A stretch of DNA of 64,000 nt from positions 42,749,501 to 42,813,500 of the forward strand of contig CP142458.1 of the NCBI GenBank assembly GCA_038049695.1, read 5' to 3'. Below the pieces are notes generated by a model that did no database searches, was not told where the DNA came from, and saw only the letters and a program-made list of their open reading frames with translations. A program made the translations under genes and the position numbers. Of the stretch, positions 1-10,609 are shown piece after piece. The stretch comes from Cinnamomum chago. Lineage: Eukaryota; Streptophyta; Magnoliopsida; Laurales; Lauraceae. Every line of letters begins with the position of its first letter. Position 1 is the stretch's first letter.

Positions 1-239
1 AACATGATAAAATTCTTGTTGTTACAGTGAAAAGATTGTTGGAATAATAGTTTTACTAACCTAGCAATTCTTATTGCAGAGTCCTATGACAAGTTCTGTA
101 GCCTAGTAATATACTTTATGGCCTCATAGTATGCCATACACTCGATTTCTATAATGAAAGACTAGCAAAACATGTCCATGCTATAATTCATATTACAGAA
201 ATTATACTAGAAAGTTAAAATTGCATGAAAATTAAAATA
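1..239. other. AT-rich sequence, no assignable feature
   Basis: I see no ORF, terminal repeat or similarity to other parts of the window. It may be a heavily diverged end of the copia LTR to its right, because a full-length LTR of this family (about 1.65 kb) would extend past the left edge. Confidence 0.3.
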
Positions 240-1515
240 TGGTATTTTCTGTATAAGTCATATTGAGAAGAGAACCCTCAAACCACCCAAGTACAGAAAC
301 CAGAGGAGAAAAGAAAGGAGAAGAGAGAACCACAAAAACAACCAATAATGGTCATGGATGTCCAGCCCTCGAGGGCTATTTGTAATTTTGGAACTTCATC
401 TCTGAGGTCTCTTGTGGGTCCTACTTCTCTTTCTCTTATGTTTCCTACTCATCTTTCTCTTATGAGTATTGTTTGATTATAACTCTCTTTCTTAGGTCTA
501 ATATGGGCACCACTAGGGATTCCTTTGATTTGGCTCCAACTGCAGCATTTGGACCCCACATCTCATGTGAATTTTTGACCCACAATTAATTGCAAATAAC
601 TCCACTATATAAATGCAATTGCACTCTAGACCTAGGAATTTGAATTTTACAAGAAGACCCTAAACTTTTCAATTACTGCAAGCAGGCCCCTCCATCAATT
701 ATATCCATGGATCCATTGGAATTAAACTGTCTAACCAAATTAGATCCACCTCTTATTACCTCTTAATCAGAACGGGTGTACACTTACCGACGACAAATTC
801 CATTAATCAGCACAAGGGGATATTTCTCTTTTAGAGGACAGATTCTATCTTGAGAATATATGTTCCCATAATCCTATTACCATTTACCTGAGATACCGTG
901 GTGTTGACCTACAATTGGCCTCACGCATTGGTAAGTTAAAGTAAATGCATAGAAGAAAATTGAGTCCATTATCTTGTGCTGATTAATGGTTCTAAAAAAT
1001 ATATCTTTCAAAACAAAAAAACTTGAGTCCATTACTATCTGAGGATTGAGAGCCTATTGCTTGAAAATTATGAGAGCATTCCTTAATTAAAGACAGTGAT
1101 TTGTATTAGGTACTACTCATGGTCCTTCAGTACATCCAATGCACTAGCACAACAATCCAGAGCCTTCCACTCTGATGGTCGAGACAAACCATACTATCTC
1201 ATAATAATTATAGTGCTACAACCTTTTCAGATGAGATGCACAGTCCCATCATTGATTGTGAAATGCTTCAAGTATAAGAGTGGTGATCAATGTCTCCTGC
1301 ATGTGAATCTCATCTACACACATGGATCACATTTAATATACTTAAAGGCTCCTATTCATCTCATGAACAATCATGTCATTTTCTATTAATTATGTGCAAC
1401 AATTAATCAAATTCCATTCATTTCGTGAATAAAAGCATGAATTTATATATCAATTAAGATAATAAATGAATGTATTTACATCAACCACTTGATTGAGGAC
1501 ATACAATCGAACAAT
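240..1515 (-). repeat. Ty1/copia LTR (copy Y, 3' LTR), diverged
   Basis: Positions about 480-1515 are clearly similar to the right parts of the copia LTRs ending at 14398, 25000 and 33835. They share the stretch with 'accactaggga', the 'taaatgcaattgcactc' block and the 'gaccctaaac' block. Read on the minus strand the LTR starts TGTTCGATTG at 1515. Similarity fades leftwards: 240-480 is only loosely alignable, and the LTR 3' end would lie near or beyond the window edge. As the 3' LTR it follows directly on the RNase H end of copy Y. No coding function. Confidence 0.7.
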
Positions 1516-2928
1516 CTATCACTTGGTAGTACTCGAAGGCCTAGTAAAGGGGATTTGCAAGATTATCCGTAGAAGTAATCTTGGTGACAGCAATGTCACC
1601 CCTCTGCACAATCTCTTTGACTATATGATACATCCGCTTTACGTGTTTTTGGCTTTTATGGCTTATTGGTTCCTTGGATTGAGCAACTGCCCAGGTATTG
1701 TCACAGAAGACTGTAAGCGATTGTCACGCCAATGGTACCACCCCAAGTTCCAAAAGAAACCTCTTGAGCCATACTGCCTCCTCTGCCACCAAGAGGTAGA
1801 CTTCCCCGAATCCTTATTTGACATATAGTCAGAATATGTGTATCCAACCAGAATCAACTCATCACTGCCATAAATCAACATGTACTCTCTAGTTCTTTTC
1901 AAATATTTGAGACTACACTTTACAGCAGTCCCATGATCAAGGCCTGGGTTCGATTTATATATGCTGATTAAGCCCACTGTATGACAAATATCTTGTCTAG
2001 TACATAGCATAACATACATGAGGCTATCAATAGTTGAAGCATATGGTACTGCTTTCATTTGCTCATTTTCCTCAGATCTCTTAGGACATTGATCCCTGGA
2101 AAGGTGGACTTCATACCCAAAAGGTGTAATACCGTTCTTGCAGTTATGCATAGCAAATCGTACCAGCACCTTACCTATATAAGCAGCTTGCAATAAGCCC
2201 AACATCTTATTTTTCAGTCTCGAAAAAGCTTGATCCTTAGGATGTAGCTAGCTTCTCCCAAATCCTTCATATCAAACGTCTGAGCTAGCTAAACTTTAAC
2301 CGTTGACAACATCTCTATATCATTCCTATTGAGAAGGATGTCATCGACATATAAAACCAAGAAAACTGCCCTAGATCCTTCACCCTTCACGTACACACAT
2401 GATACATCCGGATTTTGACTAAAACCAAACAATTTGATTGCTTGGTCAAAAAGATGTTCCAACTCCAAAATGCCTGCTTTAGTCCAAAATTGGACTTTTG
2501 TAGTTTGTAAACTCTTTGCTCTTGGCCCTTAGCTACAATACCGTTTGGCTGCATCATATAAATGTCTTCTTCAAGATGGCCATTAAGAATTTTCGTCGTG
2601 ACATCTATTTGTCAAATCTTGTAGTCGAGATGTGCCGCAATGGATAAGAGTATCCAAATGGACTTGAGCATGGCTACCAGCGAAAAAATTTCCTCATAAT
2701 CACTACCCTCTTTCTGAGTATACCCTTTCCTTAAAGGTCTCAACTCTTCTGCACGGTCCTCCTTTTCTTTTGTAGACCCACTTGCACCCAATATGTTTAA
2801 TATTGGCAACCAAGTCCAAAAGTTTACAGACCTGATTGGAGGTACATGGACTCCATTTCAACTTTCATTACTTCTTGTCAACGTCCCGAATCCTTGTCAG
2901 CAATTGCCTCACCATAGATACAGGGATC
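1516..2928 (-). pseudogene. Ty1/copia pol 3' part: reverse transcriptase and RNase H (copy Y)
   Basis: Broken coding sequence for the copia polymerase region. From right to left the minus strand gives RT pieces (KGYTQKEGSDYEE-type motif near 2730-2700; AAHLDYKI near 2620), then the 'QAAYIGKVLVRFAM' and 'CTRQDICHTVGLIS' blocks (about 2190-1950). The RNase H region follows (TYSDYMSNKDSGKSTS near 1840-1800), ending in 'HVKRMYHIVKEIVQRGDIAV' (about 1640-1580), the conserved RNase H tail of copia elements. Several frameshifts and stops separate the blocks, so no functional protein is possible. It runs directly into the 3' LTR at 1515, the normal copia order. Confidence 0.88.
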
Positions 2929-3384
2929 CTAATCATGTTCTTCCGAGATTGCCTCGTAAGACCCTCCTAGTAACATGAACTTATTAGGTGGTCTAACAAT
3001 CCTCACACTACGGCGATGTTCCGGTGTAATTACGAGATCAGGTAAGGGTGGATTCTCTTCTAGTTTGGTTGATTTTGAATTTAAAATCGATTGTTCTTGA
3101 ATTTTTTCTAGGAAAATCCAATCAAAGCTCTCTAGTCGATCATATAATCTTCCTCCAGAAAACCGCATTGGTACTAACAAGCACCTGCTGCTCTCTAGGA
3201 TTATAAAACAACCAACCATTAGTCCCTTTTGGATATCCTATAAAAGTGCATACTTCCAATTTCGATTCCAACTTATCTGTCTTTACATTCAGAACATGTG
3301 CTGGACAACCCCGGCCAAATGTGCAAATGTTGCAGACTAGGCTTTCGGCCAAACCACAACTCTCAGGGAATCTTAGGTACAAAC
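2929..3384 (-). pseudogene. Ty1/copia integrase C-terminal part and hinge (copy Y)
   Basis: The minus strand encodes the conserved copia block 'CPAHVLNVKTDKLESKLEVC' followed by 'TFIGYPKGTNGWLFYNPREQ' (about 3320-3180), then the RRSVRIVRPPNKF hinge before RT. It is open in overlapping frames but frameshifted. The coding sequence is cut at 3384 by a solo gypsy LTR (3385-6437) and resumes at 6443. The empty-site logic is clear from copy X at about 27400, where the same passage is continuous. Confidence 0.85.
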
Positions 3385-6300
3385 TGTCGTAACCCCGGAC
3401 CGAGCTACCGACCTAATCCGGGATCGGGACGGTGTTATTGGTGATGATGAGATGCCAATGCATTTGTGCATGTGTTAATTGGCTAATACGTATACGGGTT
3501 AATAACGAACATAAAAACCATCCGTGCACATGATTTCCCACAGGTGTCCGCTGTGAGGCTATCACACCAACATAACATTTTCATTCAAGTGCGGAAGCGT
3601 GTAGCAAATCGAATTTATAACTCATTTCCATCAAACAAGACTAATAATGTAAAGGTATACAATATGGTGTCAGAGTGAGCAATGATCATAATAGCATTTT
3701 CCCAAAAGTAAAGTTAAATGTTTATACAAAAGATTAGTTGAATTAATCACTCTCCAAAAATAAAGGCCAACAAAGGCCAGTACAACCAAAATAATTCCCG
3801 AAAGAATATGTTAGCCATAATCCCCAAAATGTTCCGTAGCTCAAGGCTTAACCTAATGTCTAGGCAACATCGTCAACTTGCCATTCTCCTATACGATGCG
3901 GCTCTCCGGCCGCCTCCTCTGGCTCCTCCTTAGGATAACCGGCATCTGGACCTGAGTACCAAAGAGTGGGTCAAACACGATGGTTTGGCAGGTGGGTGAA
4001 AAGATATAAATAATGAAGTAAATTAAAGGTTACCTCAGGAAAACATTGAAAACCTGCTAAAACAGTAGTTTTCATGAAAGAGAATGCATCATCAGTTAGA
4101 AAACACATGTACAATATAAAACATGAAAAGGTACCAAGGAACAGGAAACTGGCAAGATGACAACAACACTGAGCTAAATCCTCCATCACAAATGTGATGA
4201 GAGCACGTTGGAGGCGTTGGTCTCGGACACTCGAGGTGACAAGAACAAACAAAATATATATACATGTAGCTAGACAAGACCACGGCCGTGGAACTGGGTA
4301 ACGGGACAGGCAGGAGCAAGAGGGGGACGCCAAGTCGGTGGATCAAGCCGACAAGGTTGTCCAAGCTTAGTGGTGTCGACTTATAGGTTACATGAAAGAA
4401 ATCAGGACATATACATATATCTATATAGGTGTAAAACACCCCAGGAAGGCAGGACAGGGTGCTCATAGGCAAATATTTCACATCGGGATCTTGTCATGCA
4501 TATACAGGGCTAGCAAGACACTTAAAGAGCATAAATCAGTATCTCTGAAGCAGGGCTAGTAAAATCATGTGAAAACAGGTGAGTCCGTATGAAATCCAAA
4601 CGACAGAAATACAAAGGATCTTCACAAAATACCGGACCATACATGGAGGATCCAAAATTCAAATCAAGGTGTATAGGGGTCCGTATGTCAGTTTTTGTCA
4701 CTGGTTTGGTAGTCGATAAAATTTAAGAACATTCCAAGCTCCCTATACAAATTGATAAGTCCACAAATCCTCAATGAATCTCCATGATAGGGTTTCTTCC
4801 TCGATCAAGCTCCATACTTTGCTTTCTCGGTCTTAACATCGCATTGGGGCTCCAAACAATACCTCCCCAGGACTTAGAAGAATATTTCAAGTCTTCCCGC
4901 ATTGACCCAGGCCCAATATGCAGTTGGCTCAAGCGGACTCAAAGTTCGCTCGAGCTAACTACTCTCTGTGAGGGGTTCAGGTTCGCTCGAGCGGACCTTC
5001 CCAGGTCATGTTGGCTCGAGCGAACTATCAAGTTGGCTCGAGCCAACTATCCTCTGGATGGGTTCTGGTGAACTGTCACAGAAGCTGTAGAAATGCAGTA
5101 TCGGGCTCTCTTCTATCATCCCCCTCTAACCTCCTTTGAACCACTTCTATTCCATAACCATTTAAGTCTCTTTGGCTTCTCCAAGCCATATTAACTCCTC
5201 CAACAACCACTCCACCAAAATCATTAAACCACATTCATTTCCACTTCATTTATTACAAGAACAACCATCATTTATGAAGATCCATAAGTGATAAACAACT
5301 TTAACAAAATATAATGAACACATTTTAAGAGATCAAATAAGAGAAAAGACTCATCAATATGCACATTTCAAAGTTATTAAAATTCATAGAGAAAGCATAG
5401 GTGAAGACAATAAATGAAAATCCATATTTTCACATAAACATGAAATCACTCAACAACCCATTCATCCACTTGCCTTGGCCTCAAGGATGACTAAGCAAGC
5501 TCCTAATCTCCATTGTAAGCTCAAAATCACCAAGCTACACAAAAACCCCCAAATACAACCCATTACAAACCCTAAATAGCCAAAATAATGAAATAGAAAG
5601 AGAGAGCTCCCAATAATGGAGATGGAGACCCTTTAAGGCTACAAGAATACAAATCTAGAAGTTGGAGAGGATTGCTTAATTGGAAGGTCCTCTAATGGAA
5701 AGAGTTACCTTAAAGAAGACCCTAGAGTGGGTGGATTTCTCTCACAATTGGTGTCCTTGGAGAGCTCTTATGATGAGGAAGAAGATGCTGAAGTCCATTT
5801 TTCCTTTAGCGAGAATTTGGTGGTGGATTGAAGATGAAGGAGCAAGAAAAAGAAGAAGAAGAGAAAAACCTAGCTTGGCTATAACTTTTGACCTGGAAAA
5901 AGGAAAAAGGGAAAAAGGGTTTTCCTTTTATAACAAGTGAGGGTGGGCTCCATTACTAGCAAATCTTGTCGGGCTAAAAACATGCTTTTCGGGACCTCGG
6001 ATGCGTTCGACGAAGAAGGGAGAAGCGATCGTCGAAAAATCTTGTTTCTAAAAAGTATAAATTTCAAGTGTTTTGGTGACATCGAATTTTGTGTCCAGAT
6101 TTGGTGTGAAAAGACTGTTTTGCCCTCGAAGTTGTAAAAGTCGGGTTTCGGGGTCTCGAACGGAAACGAAGTCAACACAGAAGTTGTAGAGGTTAACGAG
6201 ATAAGTCAAACGATGCTAAAACAGGAATTATTGGAAACTCGAATAACCCCCATGTACACATTAAGTCGCAAGAAGAACTCCCAAAGGGTCCCACTAAATC

Positions 6301-6437
6301 AAGAAGGCACTCAAAATTCCCCAAAGCTATTTAAAAGCTGTTCTAGCCCAAACTTAATTAAAATCCACTAATCTCACTTAGAACTAACACATGGCTTAAT
6401 TAGTGCTAATCGAGGTTTCTCGGGTGGGGGTCTTACA
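3385..6437 (-). mobile_element. Solo LTR of a Ty3/gypsy (Del/Tekay-like) element
   Basis: A 3,053-bp unit starting TGTCGTAACCCC and ending GGGGGTCTTACA, flanked by a perfect 5-bp target-site duplication CAAAC (3380-3384 and 6438-6442). It splits the integrase of copia copy Y. The ends and several internal blocks match the LTRs of the gypsy element at 41747-51525, so by comparison it lies in minus orientation. No internal region is present, so it is a solo LTR left by LTR-LTR recombination. The short ORFs inside are not conserved and I do not count them as genes. It contains a palindrome array at 4927-5048. Confidence 0.9.
4927..5048. repeat. Palindrome array A1 (CTCGAG class) inside gypsy LTR
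   Basis: Four CTCGAG-centred units plus one degenerate unit, with centres near 4951, 4988, 5017 and 5039 (spacings 37, 29, 22). The last is an 18-bp perfect palindrome AGTTGGCTCGAGCCAACT (5031-5048). Others have TTCGC/GCGAA or mixed arms. The array lies about 1.4-1.5 kb from the LTR 5' end. Function unknown; a hairpin or cruciform is possible. Confidence 0.85.
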
Positions 6438-6442
6438 CAAAC

Positions 6443-6985
6443 TTAGATGTTATGAGGTTTAGTCTGTATATCGCAGTATCTAAGGTATATCCCCAAAAAG
6501 AGTGTGGGTAATCCCGAGAAACTCAACATAGACCTAATCATATCTAAAAGAGTCATGTTCTTTCTTTCCGCTACTCCATTCTATTGAGGCATTCCAGGAC
6601 AGAATCCCATTTCCTAATAAGTATCCCATAAATTCAGCTGAAAGGTATTCCCTTCCTCAATTCGATCGAAGAGCCTTGATACTTTTTCCTAATTGCTTCT
6701 CTGCTTCCGCTCGAAACTCTTTGAACTTTTTAAGAGCCTCAGACTTATGATGCATTAGGTATATGTATCCATACCTTGAGTAGTAACCATCTATGAAAGT
6801 GATGAAATACTCAAAACAGCCTCTCCCTCTTACATTCATGGGTTCACACACATCAATATGCACAATTCCAATAAATCTTTGGCCCTATTTCCCTTAAAAG
6901 AAAAAAAATCTTTTCGTCATTTTACTTTCCATCTTTCACTAGCCTATCAATCATATCAAGGTTAATGTGTGACAGATATCCGGTC
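6443..6985 (-). pseudogene. Ty1/copia integrase core (copy Y)
   Basis: On the minus strand: 'DRLVKDGK' and 'KMTKRFF' (GAG-pre-integrase end), then 'FEYFITFIDGYYSRYGYIYL' and 'HHKSEALKKFKEFRAEAEKQ' of the integrase core (about 6863-6657). Several stops and frameshifts interrupt it. The right end at about 6985 does not continue into the upstream gag/protease order. Instead it abuts an RT fragment of another copy, showing an ectopic join. Confidence 0.82.
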
Positions 6986-7223
6986 TAGTACAAAAGCATA
7001 GCATACATGAGGCTACCAACAGCCGAAGCATATGGTATCGCTCTCACCTACTCCTTTTCCTTAGGTGTCTTGGAACACTGATCTTTGGAAAGATACATTC
7101 CATGCCTGAAAGGTGTAATGCCTTTCTTGGAATCCTGCATAGCAAACCATACCAGCACCTTATCTATGTACGCAACTAGGGATAAGCCAATCATCCTATT
7201 CTTCTGGTCTAGATGGAGTTTAA
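6986..7223 (-). pseudogene. Ty1/copia reverse transcriptase fragment (copy X, continuation)
   Basis: The minus strand reads 'KLHLDQKNRMIGLSLVAYID', 'FRHGMYLSKDQCSKTPKEKE' and then the '(TRP)DICH' region near 6990, a late RT block. It continues the RT reading that stops at 14399 on the other side of a solo LTR. At about 6985 it is joined to integrase sequence, which is out of copia gene order. Confidence 0.82.
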
Positions 7224-7377
7224 TGATGGAAGTAGGTGGGCCTCGTGGATAGGTTTTCAAAACTTTTTGACCCACTTGACTCAGGGATCAACTATCCAGA
7301 TGGCTATAACCCAATTCAGGATGCAATCCCTCCTTCTCATCAATCATGTACAACAATATAACCTATCTAGAAGATAG

Positions 7378-7740
7378 CACTACTAGAAAAAAAAGTTTTT
7401 ATATCGGTTACAAAAACTGCCCTATATCGGTTTTTCATATAACCGATATAATATCTTCAGTCAAGGTTTTTTATATCGGTTAATATTTTTTTATATCGGT
7501 CAATTTTTTTTATATCGGTTACACAAGAACCGACATAATAATCTCTATATATAAATCGGTTAGAAAATATATGATATTAATTTCTATATTTTATATTGGT
7601 TATTATGAAACGGATATTATATACACATATTTTATATCGGTTATTATGAAACCGATATTATATACATATATTTTATATCAGTTATTATGAAACCGATATT
7701 ATATACACAATCATTCTACATCGGTTTTAAAATCCCTTAA
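7378..7740. repeat. CACTA left terminal and subterminal repeats
   Basis: The CACTACTAG terminus is followed by about ten copies of TATATCGGTT or its complement AACCGATATA, some degenerate. In CACTA elements such motifs bind the TnpA-like protein; that role is inferred here. Confidence 0.85.
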
Positions 7741-7741
7741 T

Positions 7742-8216
7742 ATGCTCCTCCCCGCGCGGGCTTACTCGTTCTTTCCCTCCTTTCTTTTTTTCCCAGCGCT
7801 CTCTCCCTCCAAAAACCCCTCTTTCCTCTCACTCTCGCTCTCTCTGCTCTTCTCTCACTCTCGCTTTCTCTACTCTCTCTCTGCTCTCTCGCTCTCTCCG
7901 CTCTTCTCTCACTCTCTCTTTCTCTACTCTCTCTCTGCTCTCCCTGTCTCTCTCGCTCACTCTCGTTCTCGTTCTCTTTCTCTCTACTATTTCTCTCTCT
8001 CTCTTGATCGGCAACGGCGGCTGCGGTCTAGCTGGTTCCGCGGGGAAGAAATCGGATGGTGGGGGTGACATCCTTGAACATGGGTTGGATCCGGAGCTCA
8101 GATTTGAGATCACGTTTCGGAGGATTGTGAGTGGGTTCTTGGGGTTTTCGTTGATTTGCTTTGTGGTTCTTAAATCTGATGGGTTTTTTTGGGGTTTCTG
8201 TGTTGGGTTTTGTTAA
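7742..8216 (+). other. Pyrimidine-rich tract and possible captured 5' exon
   Basis: Positions 7795-8010 are almost pure C/T, built of CTCT runs with a 54-bp direct repeat. A GC-rich stretch follows (8004-8110, short peptide beginning MIGNGGCGLAG) with a T-rich, intron-like continuation. This resembles the 5' UTR and first exon of a plant gene and may be another capture by the CACTA element, but I cannot name the gene. The tract is open on both strands only because of its simple composition. Confidence 0.4.
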
Positions 8217-8288
8217 TGTTTTGATTAAAAGTCTGGATTTAAGATTTGATTTAGGGTTGAGTATTTGGGTTTCTAAGGTGTAATGTGA

Positions 8289-8516
8289 TTGCTTACAAGT
8301 GCTATGGCTATTGATATCACCAAAACTAAGAATGCGACTACTTCTATCTTCGCACTTCTTGATAGGAAATCAAAGATTGATTCCAGCAATGATGAGGGAA
8401 TAACACTACCAAGTGTGAAGGGCGATTTTGAATTCCAACATATCAGTTTCAAATATCCCACTCGTCCTGATGTACAAATCTTAACAGACCTGTGCTTGAA
8501 CATTCATTCTGGAAAG
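8289..8516 (+). pseudogene. Captured exon of an ABC transporter B-family (MDR/P-glycoprotein-like) gene
   Basis: The translation contains 'SIFALLDRKSKIDSSNDEGI' and then 'VKGDFEFQHISFKYPTRPDV', ending NIHSGK. This is the linker and the beginning of a nucleotide-binding domain of plant ABCB proteins, just before the Walker A motif. The exon ends at GGAAAG followed by GTACC (donor at 8517), matching a split before Walker A. Walker A, the signature motif and all membrane segments are absent, so this is a single-exon fragment (about 75 residues) of a protein normally near 1,250 residues. It sits inside the CACTA element, which indicates gene capture. Confidence 0.85.
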
Positions 8517-8785
8517 GTACCGTTATTCTTGCTTCTTTCTTACCACTCCTTGAAGCACAATATAAAGGAAATGAACCTGGTTGAGAATTGAAACCATCTG
8601 TCTGTTGGTCCAACTGAGTTACTATTGTACTTCTAATTGTTTGCTACTTTAAACTACACAGATTGTATAGTATATGCATTTCTAGTGGTTTAAGCTTTTA
8701 TAGAACTTGTATGAACTCAAGGAGTTCAAAAATGTGGATTTTGTTCAGAACTTCTGAAGCTCGAAAATGAGCTTCTGGGTGAATT

Positions 8786-9090
8786 CGGCTAGCCGTGAGG
8801 CTAACCGTGGGCTAACCGCGAGGCTAACTGCAAAAAATCCCCAGTTTTGGCGAGCTTTTGGAAAGCTAACCGCCGAATTTCAGTTAGCCGAAATTGGAAT
8901 TTCGGCTAGCCGCAAGGTAACCGCCGAGCTGACCGAAATTGGGTAAAAAATGCGTCAGAAAAATCAGCTTCTGGAAAGCTGACCGTAAGCTAACTGAACT
9001 TGGTTCGGCTAGCCGCCAACAAAGTTTCGGCTAACTGCCAGTACAGTTTCGGCTAACCGCCAGGTAACCGCCGAGGTAACCGAACCTGAC
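8786..9090. repeat. Palindrome array B1 (GGCTAGCC class) inside CACTA element
   Basis: About a dozen related units: three perfect CGGCTAGCCG palindromes (8786-8795, 8903-8912, 9006-9015) among many GGCTAACCG, GGTAACCGCC and GCTGACCG variants, separated by short spacers. The same motif class occurs in gypsy LTR sequence at 19552-19620 and 35268-35403. The array has probably been carried into the CACTA element with other captured DNA. Function unknown. Confidence 0.8.
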
Positions 9091-9576
9091 CAAATTATAC
9101 ATAGTAAGGGAAATTTTGACCAGTGAGTCTTGGATTTTTGCGAGAACTAAGATCGCTTATGTGGTCATAGACACTCCTCATGTAGTGAAGACGACTCGTG
9201 GGGTAAATTGTGACTAATCTAAATGGAAAAGGCTTAATGTATGTGTGTAACCTTGCTGAGACCATGCATGTTACCTTACACAGATTGTTAGGTAAGTTGG
9301 GCGGGGCACGTGGGCACTTGGAAGATGGTCTAAGAGGGAGGAGCTTAACAGAAAAGGCTTTCCCCATGGTTTCATATTTGGGACTGCATCTTCTGCTTAT
9401 CAGGTCCTTCTCTTCTTTCTTTCTTCCTTTTTTACATCCATCATTCATTAAAATATACATGTATTGATAAGTTCATAGGTTCTCTGATTTACAAACAGAG
9501 GCCAATTGTGGTTTTTTCTTCAAAATGTCAACAATTAAATTGTTAGCTTTCTCCATTGTCTTATTCAATTCATCTT

Positions 9577-9702
9577 CTGACATTTGATACTTGTTGCAAA
9601 AAGATGCAATATGGATCAACCTGCAAATACCACCATCCAAAAGGGAGGCATGTGACACTGGCTACTGGCACTCTCAGCTCACAAGGACTTCCTCTTAGAC
9701 TG
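9577..9702 (+). pseudogene. Captured fragment of a CCCH zinc-finger gene
   Basis: The plus strand encodes '[14 protein letters not shown]' followed after 13 residues by 'GLPLRL', then a GT donor (TG/GTAAATT near 9702). Plant multi-CCCH proteins carry [12 protein letters not shown] and then GLPxRPG at an exon end. The first cysteine codon of the finger appears lost through a 1-base deletion, so even this finger could not bind zinc. It lies between the other captured fragments of the CACTA element. The match is short, so the assignment is less certain than for the other two captures. Confidence 0.6.
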
Positions 9703-10609
9703 GTAAATTTGATACTCATCCTTTTCTATTCTTTGTCCACTTGATGTGCTTATCTATAGTCTTCATAGACACTTTTAGCACTAGCCATCTCTTTTCTTCC
9801 ATAAAAGAGTTGTCAGACTTGACAGCTTGGTTCAAGTAATCATGTTACAAAGAACAATATGCATGCTTAAGCATGTCTTATGCATTTAGGGATCTGTATT
9901 GGCAACCATGGTTTTAAAACAGTGTCACTACTCAGCAGTACAAGTGACTCGTGGACAAAAGAAGTCCATTAGACTCAGCTGAGCCCGAGCTACTTGTTAG
10001 GTACTGAATCTGATACTATTTGGCCAAGAATTTTTCTTAGAATTTGATACTAAAAAGTCCATTCGGAATACATTCTATTTTAACCTTTCTTTGTTTGTGC
10101 AGTCAATGGGTTAAAGGGACCTGACTCGCAACTGTTGTTCATTCATTTTTCAGGAAGTCTTGGTGTGATGGATGCTTGTCTCAGAGTACTCAAGTTAGAG
10201 GTTTTATTTACATATCATGGAATGACATGCCCTATGATTGGACTTGTACCTGCTATTTCTTCCCCACCTTCCCCCCCACCTCCCCCCTTCTTTCCCCTTT
10301 ATTTTGCAGGAAAATCTATAGTATTTACATGAACAGGTGCCCACTCTTGTCATCATCGGATCAATGAATAGGAAGATGCGGAATCATTTTTTTTCTTTCT
10401 GTTTGCAAGAATATTTTCTATTTACTAGCTAATGATTATTTTTCATACACCACCTCAAGAGTTGTATTACAGTGGAGTGAACAGTTTGGATTTGCTCTCT
10501 TGCAACTAATTCAGTTACCTATTTCTTGTTATAGAGTTTTCTTAAAGAGGTTAATAGGCAATTCCTTTGTAACTTCATTCATATATGGTGTCTATACTCT
10601 GCAATTCAG

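Noticed and set aside
4927-5048. Regularly spaced short repeats resembling a CRISPR array
   Set aside because: Units are short diverged palindromes with irregular spacing (17-50 bp), spacers are not unique protospacer-like sequences, and the context is a plant LTR.
7742-8113. ORFs of 94-108 codons rich in Ser/Leu or Arg/Glu
   Set aside because: Artefacts of the CT-rich tract, which is open on both strands.
10131-10260. A further captured zinc-finger exon
   Set aside because: One frame gives a weakly similar phrase but with several stops; the match is too short to support a feature.
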